Assembly (NCBI RefSeq): GCF_003205515.1
Contig: NZ_KZ826492.1
Location: 24,901-88,900, forward strand
Direction: 5' to 3'
Source: Litorivita pollutaquae
Lineage (GTDB): Bacteria; Pseudomonadota; Alphaproteobacteria; Rhodobacterales; Rhodobacteraceae
DNA: 64,000 nt
Each line of letters begins with the position of its first letter. Positions within the stretch are counted from its first letter, which is position 1. Under the pieces are notes generated by a model. The model saw only the letters and a list, made by a program, of their open reading frames with translations, was not told where the DNA came from and made no database searches. Below, piece after piece: positions 48,527-56,846 of this stretch. The translations under genes and the position numbers were made by a program.

Positions 48527-48832
48527 ATGGCAAAAAGCGCCGCCGACGCAGCTGCCTATCTGAAAACTCTGGCCCATGAGGGGCGGTTGATGATTTTGTG
48601 CCACCTCGGGACCGGCGAGAAATCCGTCGGTGAATTGGAAGCCCTTTTGGAAATTCGCCAAGCCGCCGTCAGCCAGATGCTTGCCCGTCTGCGCGAAGAC
48701 CGTTTGGTAACCACCCGCCGCGAAGGCAAAACCATCTATTATTCGCTGTCAGATGACAAAACCGCCGAAGTGATCGGCATGATGTATCGCCTGTTCTGCG
48801 GCCCCGAGGGCAGTATCGAGAGCGGCTGCTGA
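48527..48832 (+). CDS. ArsR-family regulator of the SqrR/BigR (persulfide-sensing) type
   Basis: Winged-helix repressor, 101 aa from ATG 48527 (longer with GTG 48491 or 48461). The recognition helix is in VGELEALLEIRQAAVSQMLARL. Two Cys, in LMILCHLG (Cys25) and YRLFCGP (Cys91), are 66 residues apart, the same spacing as Cys41 and Cys107 of Rhodobacter SqrR, which form a polysulfide bridge that lifts repression; a third Cys ends the protein. No sulfide oxidation gene is nearby. Arsenic-type C-x-C ligands are absent. Confidence 0.8.
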   Translation: MAKSAADAAAYLKTLAHEGRLMILCHLGTGEKSVGELEALLEIRQAAVSQMLARLREDRLVTTRREGKTIYYSLSDDKTAEVIGMMYRLFCGPEGSIESGC

Positions 48833-48889
48833 GGTCGCGTAGGGGCTGCATTCTGATCCCCCCGGATCAAAGACCACATCGACCATAGG

Positions 48890-48927
48890 ACATGGGCGCG
48901 CACCCGGAGCGCCCATGTCTCATTTTG
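48890..48927. terminator. Terminator between the ArsR-family gene and the iron alcohol dehydrogenase
   Basis: A perfect 10-bp stem (ACATGGGCGC, 48890-48899, with GCGCCCATGT, 48909-48918) followed by CTCATTTT. It lies between two convergent genes. Confidence 0.7.
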
Positions 48928-48937
48928 GTTTAGGATC

Positions 48938-50083
48938 TTAAAGCAGCGCTTCGAACAACGCGCGGGTGTTTTGCGCCGTCATCTCGACCGGATTTCCGCC
49001 CGTCGACGGATCGCGCAACGCGGCATCGACCAAAGCGTCCAAATCGGGATCCGTGACCCCCAATTCGGTGAGGGTTTTAGGAATGCCCATCGCGGTGTTC
49101 AACCCGTCGACATAGGCTTGGAAACCGGCAAAACCGCCCTCGATCTCCAAATAAGCCGCCGCCATATCGAACCGCGCGGCAATGGCATCCGCATTGAACC
49201 GCAAGACCTCGGGCATGCAAACCGCGTTCGTCGTGCCGTGGTGGGTATGGTGCACCGCGCCGATCGGATGGCTCAGCGCATGGATCGCGCCCAACCCTTT
49301 TTGGAACGCTGTCGCGCCCATCGCCGCCGCGCTCATCATATGGGCGCGGGCCTCGATATCGCTGCCGTCGGCATAGGCACGCGGCAGATATTCTTTGACC
49401 AACCGCATTCCCTCCAGCGCGATACCTTGGCTCATCGGGTGGTAATGCGGGCTGGAATAGGCCTCGACGCAATGGGCAAAAGCATCAAGGCCGGTCCCCG
49501 CCGTGATGAATTTCGGCATGCCAATGGTCAATTCGGGATCACAAATCACCACAGCCGGCAACATTTGCGGGTGGAAGATGATCTTCTTCTCATGGGTCTC
49601 ATTGTTGGTGATGACACTGGCGCGGCCCACTTCCGATCCGGTGCCTGCGGTGGTGGGCACCGCAACAATCGGATGGATGCCGGCGGGATCGGCCCGCGTC
49701 CACCAATCGCCAATATCTTCGAAATCCCACAACGGGCGCACCTGCCCCGCCATAAAGGCGATGACCTTGCCCAAATCCAATCCAGAGCCGCCGCCAAAGG
49801 CCACAACCCCGTCATAGCCGCCCTCGCGGTAGGCTTTGAGCCCCTCGGCCACATTGGCATCTGTCGGGTTCGGATCAACGTCGAAGAAGATCCCGCGCCC
49901 CAATCCGGCGCCCTCGATCAAATCCAATGCGGCAGCGGTGATCGGCAGGTTGGCCAATCCCTTATCCGTAACCAACAGCGGTTTTTTCATACCTGCGGCA
50001 AGGCAGGCCTCGGGCAGTTCGGCAATGCGCCCCGCGCCAAAACGCATGGCAGTGGGGTAGGACCAGTTTCCGGTGAGGTTCAT
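48938..50083 (-). CDS. Iron-containing alcohol dehydrogenase
   Basis: Group III dehydrogenase, 381 aa. NAD site GGGSGLDLGKVIAF (about 97-110), TAGTGSE (about 146-152); metal ligands in GTGLDAFAHCVEAY (Asp, His) and AIHALSHPIGAVHHTHHG (two His). Last gene of the seven-gene operon, 3 bp after the aldehyde dehydrogenase gene. I infer that it oxidises the hydroxyl of a gamma-glutamylated amino alcohol, or an aldehyde/alcohol released from it. Confidence 0.92.
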   Translation of the reverse strand: MNLTGNWSYPTAMRFGAGRIAELPEACLAAGMKKPLLVTDKGLANLPITAAALDLIEGAGLGRGIFFDVDPNPTDANVAEGLKAYREGGYDGVVAFGGGSGLDLGKVIAFMAGQVRPLWDFEDIGDWWTRADPAGIHPIVAVPTTAGTGSEVGRASVITNNETHEKKIIFHPQMLPAVVICDPELTIGMPKFITAGTGLDAFAHCVEAYSSPHYHPMSQGIALEGMRLVKEYLPRAYADGSDIEARAHMMSAAAMGATAFQKGLGAIHALSHPIGAVHHTHHGTTNAVCMPEVLRFNADAIAARFDMAAAYLEIEGGFAGFQAYVDGLNTAMGIPKTLTELGVTDPDLDALVDAALRDPSTGGNPVEMTAQNTRALFEALL

Positions 50084-50086
50084 GGC

Positions 50087-51460
50087 TCAGGCTTTCTTGA
50101 GATGGTAAGATTTCGGTCGTGTGAGATTGTGGTAGCCGATGGGTGACAACCCGCCGCCCGATCCGGTGTCCTTACACCCGCTCCAACACAGGGCCGGATC
50201 AAGATAATCACACCGGTTCATAAACACGGTGCCGGTTTGCAATTGGGCACCGATGGCTTCTGCGGCGGCGACATCCGCCGTCCAGATGGCAGCCGTCAAT
50301 CCATAATGGCTGTCGTTCATCAAGGCCACCGCCTCGGCGTCGTCCTTCACCGGCATGATCCCGACCACGGGGCCAAAGCTTTCTTCGCGCATGACTTCCA
50401 TTTCGTGGGTGACGCCGGTGAGGATTTGCGGCGTCAGGTATGCGCCGCCGTCATCGGCCGGCATTTTGGCGATATGCGCGGTGGCTCCGGCGGCAAGGGC
50501 GGCGTCGATTTGCGCCCGCACCGTGGCGGCAAAACGCACATGCGCCATCGGCCCGATTGTGGTTCCCGCCTCGGTCGGATTGCCCAGTTTATAGGTGTTT
50601 ACCAACGCCACAGATTTTTCGACGAAAGCGTCATAGAGGCTCTCGTGGACATAAATCCGCTCGATCCCGCAACAACATTGACCGGCGTTGAACATCGCCC
50701 CGTCGATCAACGTCTCGACCGCCGCGTCAAGGTTGGCATCGGCGCGCACATATCCGGGGTCTTTGCCGCCCAATTCCGTGGCCACGGGCGTAAACGTGCC
50801 CGCCGCCGCGCGCTCCATCGCCTGCCCGCCGCCGACCGATCCGGTGAAATTGACAAAGTCAAAGCCGCGTTCCGCGATCAGGCTTGAGGTCACATCATGG
50901 CTCAAAAACACGTTTTGGAACACGTCTTCGGGCACGCCTGCGGCATGGAACGCCTCGGCCAGATGCTCCCCCACCAAAAGCGTTTGCGAGGCGTGTTTGA
51001 GCATCACCGTGTTCCCCGCAATCAACGCCGGCGCGATGGTGTTGATCGCGGTCATATAGGGGTAGTTCCACGGCGCAACGACCAAAACAAGGCCGCGCGC
51101 TTCGCGGACGATCTTGCGGGTAGAGGCATCGCTGTCCTCGATCACCATATCGGCCAAGGCGCTGTCGGCAATTTCGGCCATATAGCGCGCGCGTTCGGCA
51201 AAACCGCCGAATTCGCCGCCATATCGGGTCGGGCGGCCCATTTGACCGGCCAATTCGCGGGTCATCCGATCATTTTGCGATCCGATGATGTCCACTGCTT
51301 TGAGAACCAATGCGGTGCGTTCGGCCCGCGGGCGCGCGGCCCATGCAGCCTGCGCAGCGCGGCCCTTGGCGGCGGCGGCCCGTGCGGCATCCAAAGACAT
51401 GGCGGCGCGGGTGGCCAAAACCGATCCGTCGATCGGGGAAATACAGGTAATGGTGGTCAT
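50087..51460 (-). CDS. Aldehyde dehydrogenase
   Basis: NAD(P)-dependent aldehyde dehydrogenase, 457 aa. Catalytic Cys in FNAGQCCCGIERIYV (about 275-289), Glu in TELGGKDPGYV, nucleotide loop NFTGSVGGGQAM, and oxyanion Asn in APWNYPYM. Follows the glutamine-synthetase-like gene by 6 bp. In amine catabolism through gamma-glutamyl intermediates such enzymes oxidise the gamma-glutamyl aldehyde (compare PuuC). Confidence 0.92.
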   Translation of the reverse strand: MTTITCISPIDGSVLATRAAMSLDAARAAAAKGRAAQAAWAARPRAERTALVLKAVDIIGSQNDRMTRELAGQMGRPTRYGGEFGGFAERARYMAEIADSALADMVIEDSDASTRKIVREARGLVLVVAPWNYPYMTAINTIAPALIAGNTVMLKHASQTLLVGEHLAEAFHAAGVPEDVFQNVFLSHDVTSSLIAERGFDFVNFTGSVGGGQAMERAAAGTFTPVATELGGKDPGYVRADANLDAAVETLIDGAMFNAGQCCCGIERIYVHESLYDAFVEKSVALVNTYKLGNPTEAGTTIGPMAHVRFAATVRAQIDAALAAGATAHIAKMPADDGGAYLTPQILTGVTHEMEVMREESFGPVVGIMPVKDDAEAVALMNDSHYGLTAAIWTADVAAAEAIGAQLQTGTVFMNRCDYLDPALCWSGCKDTGSGGGLSPIGYHNLTRPKSYHLKKA

Positions 51461-51466
51461 TCTAGC

Positions 51467-52840
51467 TTAAGCCCTTTCAAAGCCACGTGCGACTTCGTAG
51501 TCGGTGACGATTTGGTCGAATTCTTCGATCTCCCATGTGGCGGCGCGGGTGTAATGGTCGATCACCGCATCGCCAAAGGCGGCGCGGAGCATGTCCGACC
51601 CGCTGAGGGCATCGCGCGCCTTGAGCAATGTGGTCGGGATTTCCGGCGTGCCATCCGCAGCATAGGCATCGCCCGCGAAGGCGGCGGGCAATTCCAGTTT
51701 CTCTTCGATGCCTTTAAGCCCCGCCGCCAACATGGCCGCCTGAGCCAGATAGGGGTTCATATCGGCGCCGGGGATCCGGCATTCGACCCGCACGGCCTTT
51801 GTCCCCTCGCCGCACAACCGAAAGGCAGCGGTGCGATTGTCCACCGACCAAACCAATTTTGTCGGAGCAAAGCTGCCCTTGGCGAAGCGTTTGTAGCTGT
51901 TGATATAGGGCGCCATGAAATAGGTGTAATCGGCGGCATATTTGATCAGCCCCGCCATGTAGTGATCCATCATTTCGGATTTGCCCAAGGGGCGATCCGC
52001 ATCGACAAAGGCATTCGCACCGCCCTGCCAAAGCGATTGGTGCACATGGCTAGAGCTACCGACGCGGTCGTGGCGATATTTGGCCATGAAACTGGCGGCG
52101 CGGCCCTTTTGCCATGCGATTTCCTTGGTGGCGTGTTTGGCGATGCTATGATGGTCGGCGCAATCAAGCGCGGGCGCGTATTTGATGTTCAATTCTTCCT
52201 GGCCGATCTCGGCCTCGCCCTTGGTGCCCTCGACAGGGATACCCATGGCATAAAGGCCGTTGCGCAGGGGGCGCATGACGGGTTCTTCCTTGGTGGTTTG
52301 GAAGATGTGGTAATCCTCATTATAGCGCGAAACCGGGGTCAATTCGCGAAACCCGCCTTTGGCAATCTCATCGCCGGTTTGCTCGAAGAGGAAAAATTCC
52401 AATTCGGTGGCCATGACGGGGCTCAGGCCCAAAGCCTCCAGCCGCGCGATTTGAGATTTCAACATATGGCGCGGAGAATGTTCAATCGGCTGCCCGTGGT
52501 GGTCCTCGATATCGCACAGCACCATCGCCGTGCCCTCAAGCCACGGGATCGGGCGCAATGTGGTCAGGTCGGGGCGCATCACGTAATCGCCATAACCGCT
52601 TTGCCAACTGGTCGCGGCATAGCCTTCGGGCGTCGCCATCTCCAGGTCCGTGGCCAGAAGATAGGTGCAGCAATGGGTTTCGGCATGGCCGCTGTCGACA
52701 AAGGCCTGCGCGTGGAACCGTTTGCCCATAAGCCGCCCCTGCATATCGATCACACAGACCAGAACCGTGTCGATCTCGCCGGCGGCGGTTTGGGTTTTCA
52801 GGCTTTCGAAGGTCATCACATGCGGCGTGGCTTGGGTCAT
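51467..52840 (-). CDS. Glutamine-synthetase-like gamma-glutamyl-amine ligase
   Basis: A 457-aa ligase from ATG 52840 with the catalytic site of type I GS: ATELEFFLFE (about 133-142), GQEELNIKY, SSSHVHQSLW, NRTAAFR and RVECRIPGADMNPYL. The N-terminal domain has CVIDMQGRLMGKR in place of the ammonium-site DGSS motif of true GlnA, as in PuuA-type enzymes that attach gamma-glutamate to amines. No adenylylation-type tail motif is obvious. In an operon with two dehydrogenases, a TRAP importer and an amidohydrolase. Amine substrate unknown; methylamine (GmaS) is less likely as mgs/mgd genes are absent. Confidence 0.85.
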   Translation of the reverse strand: MTQATPHVMTFESLKTQTAAGEIDTVLVCVIDMQGRLMGKRFHAQAFVDSGHAETHCCTYLLATDLEMATPEGYAATSWQSGYGDYVMRPDLTTLRPIPWLEGTAMVLCDIEDHHGQPIEHSPRHMLKSQIARLEALGLSPVMATELEFFLFEQTGDEIAKGGFRELTPVSRYNEDYHIFQTTKEEPVMRPLRNGLYAMGIPVEGTKGEAEIGQEELNIKYAPALDCADHHSIAKHATKEIAWQKGRAASFMAKYRHDRVGSSSHVHQSLWQGGANAFVDADRPLGKSEMMDHYMAGLIKYAADYTYFMAPYINSYKRFAKGSFAPTKLVWSVDNRTAAFRLCGEGTKAVRVECRIPGADMNPYLAQAAMLAAGLKGIEEKLELPAAFAGDAYAADGTPEIPTTLLKARDALSGSDMLRAAFGDAVIDHYTRAATWEIEEFDQIVTDYEVARGFERA

Positions 52841-52930
52841 TATCTGCTCTCTCAATATCGCCCTTCGGGGGCAAAAGGGGCGAGAGCGCGCCTGCGCTCC
52901 CGCCTATGGGTCTTTGGATATGCGCGGCGC

Positions 52931-53965
52931 TTAACCGTAACGGTATGGGCGGCCCGCTTTGACCATATCAGCGTTATATTTCTTGAGAATGTCGACAACC
53001 TTGGCCTTGGTCGGGCTTTCGGCGGCAATCTCGTCCCAAAATTTGATCGCGGCGTCTTCGACTGTGGCCCATTCTTCGTCGGGGATGGTGGTCAATTCCA
53101 TCTTTGGCCCGTTGACGCGCAAGGACGCTTCGCCGCCCCAATACCACCATTGGCGATAGTAATGCGATTGGTCCATGCAGACCTTGAGCAGCTCTTTGAG
53201 ATCATCGGGCAATTCGTCCCAACGCTCCATATTGGCAAAGAACGAGCCCGCCCAAGCACCGGAAATATTGTTTGTTAGGAAGTAGTTGGTCACATCCGCC
53301 CAACCGACAGTGTAATCTTCGGTGATGCCCGACCATGCGATGCCGTCCAGTTCGCCGGTTTGCACCGCAACCTCGATATCTTCCCAAGGCAAGGACACAG
53401 GCACAACCCCGAACTGGCTTAGGAACCGGCCTGCGGTGGGGAAGGTAAAGACGCGTTTGCCTTTGAGATCGGCAAGGCTGCGGATCGGGTCTTTGGTGGC
53501 GAAATGGCATGGATCCCATGCGCCGGCGCTGATGTGTTTGACGCCGACTTTGGAATATTCCTCATCCCAGATCTCGTTCAATCCATATTGGTTAAACAAC
53601 ACCGGCACATCGAGAGAATAGCGCGAGGCAAAGGGGAAATAGCCGCCAAACACCGTCACATCGGTGGGGCTGGCCATGCTGTCGTCATCCGATTGCACCG
53701 CATCAATTGTGCCGCGCTGCATGGCTTGGAACAATTCGCCGGTGGGGACCAATTGATCGGCAAAGAACAGCTCGATCTGCATCCGGTCACCGGCGATTTT
53801 GTTGAAGCTGTCGATGGCGGGCTTGATCACATGGTCCGCCAAAGCCGCGCCCGCATAGGTTTGCAAACGCCATTTGATCGTGGATTGCGCCAGCGCAGGG
53901 GTGGCAAGCGCGGCGGCGGGCACAACGGCGGCCCCTTGGATAAACTTACGTCTCGTGGTCATCAT
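52931..53965 (-). CDS. TRAP transporter substrate-binding protein (DctP family), first system
   Basis: Periplasmic receptor, 344 aa. Twin-arginine signal TTRRKFIQGAA, then a signal region to about TPALAQS. DctP/7-type features: ADQLVPTGELFQAMQRGTID, PFASRYSLDVP, and LKGKRVFTFPTAGRFLSQFG; the usual ligand-binding Arg is probably in the last block. It is located between dctM and the GS-like gene. Start is 53965 or the next codon; GGAGAG precedes both. Confidence 0.92.
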   Translation of the reverse strand: MMTTRRKFIQGAAVVPAAALATPALAQSTIKWRLQTYAGAALADHVIKPAIDSFNKIAGDRMQIELFFADQLVPTGELFQAMQRGTIDAVQSDDDSMASPTDVTVFGGYFPFASRYSLDVPVLFNQYGLNEIWDEEYSKVGVKHISAGAWDPCHFATKDPIRSLADLKGKRVFTFPTAGRFLSQFGVVPVSLPWEDIEVAVQTGELDGIAWSGITEDYTVGWADVTNYFLTNNISGAWAGSFFANMERWDELPDDLKELLKVCMDQSHYYRQWWYWGGEASLRVNGPKMELTTIPDEEWATVEDAAIKFWDEIAAESPTKAKVVDILKKYNADMVKAGRPYRYG

Positions 53966-54037
53966 TTCTCTCCTTGTCGGGTTGTAATAGATGTTGGTCG
54001 AATGCGGCCCCTTAGGGGCTCTTTTGATTGTTATGCG

Positions 54038-55363
54038 TTATTTTCCATAGACATAGTCCGGAAGCCATGTGGCGATCTGCGGGAAGGTCATGACCAGGAT
54101 CAGGGCAAAAACCATCACCAATACAAACGGCGCAATAGATCCATAGATGTCTTTGAGCGTGATCTCGGGCGGTGCCATGGCGCGCATCAAAAACAGGTTA
54201 TACCCGAAGGGCGGCGTCATATAGGCGATCTGTGTGGTGATGGTATAAAGGATGCCATACCAGATCAAATCAAACCCGAGCGCCCCCACCAAGGGCACAT
54301 AAAGCGGCGCAACAATCACCAACATCGCCGTGTCGTCCAAAAACGTGCCCATGACGATAAAGCTGAGCTGCATCAGGATAAGGATCATCCACGGGCTAAG
54401 GTTCAATCGCTCGGTGAACACGCTTTCGATCGCTTTGACCGCGCCGAGGCCATCAAACACCGCGCCAAAGGCAAGCGCGGCAAGAATGATCCACATGAAC
54501 ATGCACGAAATCGCCAACGTCTGGCGCACCGATGTCTCGAAAACCTCTTTGGTCATGCGCCCTTTGAAAACCGCCGCCAGAAACGCCGCCAATGCACCGA
54601 TGGCCGAGCTTTCGACCAAAGAGGTATAGCCCTTTACAAACGGCACCATCATCACCGCGAAAATGATCACGGGCAGCAATCCGGCGCGCAGCAGGCGCAT
54701 CTTTTCGGCGCGCGGGATGTCGCGCTCTTCGGCGCTCAACACCGGCCCGAGCGCGGGATTCAACCGACACCGAATGACGATATAGGCGATGAACATCCCC
54801 GCCATCATCAACCCCGGAAACACGCCGGCCAACCACAATTGCCCGACCGGTTGCCGCGCGATCATCGCATAAAGCACCAAGACCACAGAGGGCGGCACAA
54901 GGATGCCCAAACTCGATCCGGCCTGGATCACGCCGGTGACCATGCGTTTGTCATATCCACGTTTGAGAAGTTCGGGCAAAGCAATCGTCGACCCGATGGC
55001 CATGCCCGCCACCGACAATCCATTCATCGCGGAAATCAACACCATCAATCCGATCGTGCCAATCGCCAAACCGCCGCGCAATCCGCCCATCCAGACATGG
55101 AACATCTTGTAAAGATCATCGGCAATTTTGCTTTCCGACAAAACGTAGCCCATGAAAATGAACATCGGCAGGGTCAGCAGCGGATACCATTTCATCAACT
55201 TCATTGCCGCCGAGAACCCGAGGTCATATCCCCCCCGATCCCCCCACAGAAACAACGCCGCAATCACCGCGACAAAGCCGATTGCGCCAAAAACCCGTTG
55301 CCCCGTCAAAAGCATCAACATCATCGACGAGAACATCAAAATCGCGATCATTTCATAGGGCAT
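54038..55363 (-). CDS. TRAP transporter large permease (DctM), first system
   Basis: A 441-aa, 12-helix ion-coupled permease (IT superfamily). Features: FMGYVLSESKIADDLY, GLAIGTIGLMVLISAMNGLSVAG, IQAGSSLGILVPPSVVLVLY and the C-terminal TPPFGYNLF. It overlaps dctQ by 11 bp. Confidence 0.94.
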   Translation of the reverse strand: MPYEMIAILMFSSMMLMLLTGQRVFGAIGFVAVIAALFLWGDRGGYDLGFSAAMKLMKWYPLLTLPMFIFMGYVLSESKIADDLYKMFHVWMGGLRGGLAIGTIGLMVLISAMNGLSVAGMAIGSTIALPELLKRGYDKRMVTGVIQAGSSLGILVPPSVVLVLYAMIARQPVGQLWLAGVFPGLMMAGMFIAYIVIRCRLNPALGPVLSAEERDIPRAEKMRLLRAGLLPVIIFAVMMVPFVKGYTSLVESSAIGALAAFLAAVFKGRMTKEVFETSVRQTLAISCMFMWIILAALAFGAVFDGLGAVKAIESVFTERLNLSPWMILILMQLSFIVMGTFLDDTAMLVIVAPLYVPLVGALGFDLIWYGILYTITTQIAYMTPPFGYNLFLMRAMAPPEITLKDIYGSIAPFVLVMVFALILVMTFPQIATWLPDYVYGK

Positions 55364-55901
55364 CGGCGCGCTCCGCTGTGGCGTCTTCGCCTTCGAAATT
55401 CCACTGCCCGCGCAGGCGCAAAATATCCTTGGCCAGCTCTGACAGGGCTTGCAGCAACATCAATCCGATGCCGATGCACATGGTCACTTTGATCGGCCAA
55501 AGGTAGGGACGCCATGCGGACGGGCTACGCTCGCCGCCGTATTTGAAGCTATAGGCCGTGCTGTCGATGCCGCCCTTGAGCAGCACGCCCAAATAGAAGA
55601 TCAAAAACAAAACTGTCAGGCAATCCACCCCTGCTTTGCGCCGCGGGGTCCATTCGCCGTATAGTAAATCCATGCGCACGTTGCTGCCCATCTGCAACGA
55701 ATACGGACCGCCAAGGATGTAATACCCGACCATCACGAATTGCGCCATTTCCAGCGTCCACAGCGAGGGCAGGAAAAACGTCTTGGAAATCGACGACCAC
55801 AAAAGGATGCCCATCAACACGAAGATGCCATACATCACCACGCGGCCGATCCGGTAGTTCACCGCGTCCACCACGCGGATATAGGTTTTCAGGATCTTCA
55901 T
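55353..55901 (-). CDS. TRAP transporter small permease (DctQ), first system
   Basis: A 182-aa four-helix subunit that partners DctM. Hydrophobic segments at about 17-37, 52-70, 90-112 and 135-155, with the DctQ-like NVRMDLLYGEWTPRRKAGVD loop. Its start overlaps the amidohydrolase stop by 4 bp. Confidence 0.9.
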   Translation of the reverse strand: MKILKTYIRVVDAVNYRIGRVVMYGIFVLMGILLWSSISKTFFLPSLWTLEMAQFVMVGYYILGGPYSLQMGSNVRMDLLYGEWTPRRKAGVDCLTVLFLIFYLGVLLKGGIDSTAYSFKYGGERSPSAWRPYLWPIKVTMCIGIGLMLLQALSELAKDILRLRGQWNFEGEDATAERADAL

Positions 55902-56677
55902 CCCCGCATCCCCCGCGTTTGTGCGCCGCTGCTGACCACCTCGCCGGCTGCGCCCTCGATCATCGGCGCCAAAGCCGCCGCCATCGACACGGCCCGCGCC
56001 GGAGTTGCGACAAGATCATTGCGGATCTCGATCATCACCGATGGCAGACCCGCCGCAGTCGCATGACATTTTAACGTATGCAACACCCCGTCGCGCGCAT
56101 CATAGGGGGCATTCAGCGCAGCCCTCAAGGCGGTGGTTTTACGGGCCTGTTTGAGCATCCATTCGGCCATCCGTGCATCCGCGTCGTGCAAAAGCCCCAA
56201 TTCCACGGCGCGGCGTTCACCGAAATAAACCGGCGTGAAACTATGGATCGTGACAAGAGCAGGTGCGGCGGTGCGCTCCGCGATCACTTGCGCCAATACG
56301 GTTTTGAACGGCGTATAGATTGCCGCCGTGCGGGCGTGTTTTTCGTCCTCGGTCAACCCGCGATTGCCCGCGACCTCGATGACTTCGCTTTGCGCAGGAA
56401 AGGCGCTGTCTGCCTCGGGCGGACGGTTGCAATCATAAACCAATCGCGACACCCGTGAGGCCACTAAAGGCGCATCCAACAGGCGGGACAATTCCACCGC
56501 CACGTCCCGCGCGCCAATGTCCCATGCCGCATGCGAGGCCGCCGCCTCCGCATCCAATCCAAGCCCCTGTAACGAGGCGGGGATAAACCGGCTGGCATGT
56601 TCACACACCAGCACAACGGGCGCAGACCCCTCGCGGTTGATCACCTCTACAGCATCGCCTTCAGCAGCGGTTAACAT
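55898..56677 (-). CDS. N-formylglutamate-amidohydrolase-like enzyme
   Basis: A 259-aa member of the FGase family (PF05013), zinc amidases that hydrolyse N-formyl-glutamate and relatives. Seen: VLVCEHASRFIP (about 22-33), HAAWDIGARDVAVELSRLL, VYDCNRPP and VTIHSFTPVYFGERR with putative zinc ligands, then VMIEIRNDLV. First gene of the operon, with a 4-bp overlap to dctQ. No hut genes are nearby, so histidine breakdown is unlikely; I infer that it may split an N-acyl- or gamma-glutamyl-linked product. Confidence 0.85.
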   Translation of the reverse strand: MLTAAEGDAVEVINREGSAPVVLVCEHASRFIPASLQGLGLDAEAAASHAAWDIGARDVAVELSRLLDAPLVASRVSRLVYDCNRPPEADSAFPAQSEVIEVAGNRGLTEDEKHARTAAIYTPFKTVLAQVIAERTAAPALVTIHSFTPVYFGERRAVELGLLHDADARMAEWMLKQARKTTALRAALNAPYDARDGVLHTLKCHATAAGLPSVMIEIRNDLVATPARAVSMAAALAPMIEGAAGEVVSSGAQTRGMRG

Positions 56678-56742
56678 TGACCCGTCCTATCCCCATCATC
56701 CCGCCCCTGTCGCCGCGCAGAGTCGCACAGCCGGGCAGGCTT

Positions 56743-56760
56743 TTGTAGAGCAAACTACAA
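56743..56760. promoter_or_regulatory. Operator-like palindrome between the amidohydrolase operon and the rpiR-type gene
   Basis: TTGTAG-AGCAAA-CTACAA, a perfect 6-bp inverted repeat with 6-base centre, lies in the 169-bp divergent region. A second TGTAG half-site follows at 56788-56792. RpiR-family regulators such as HexR bind TGTAR-N6-YTACA-like palindromes, so this is a good candidate site for the neighbouring regulator controlling both directions. Confidence 0.6.
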
Positions 56761-56846
56761 GGCGGCAAGTTCTGTCAACTTTATTTCTGTAGACCTTTTT
56801 TCAGAGCCGCCTTAACCTGCAACAAAGCAGACAGGACAGCCTAAAA

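Noticed and set aside
50897..55492. Two long plus-strand frames opposite the GS-like, dctP and dctM genes
   Set aside because: They are antisense shadows of confidently identified genes and show His/Arg/Gln-rich, domain-free translations.
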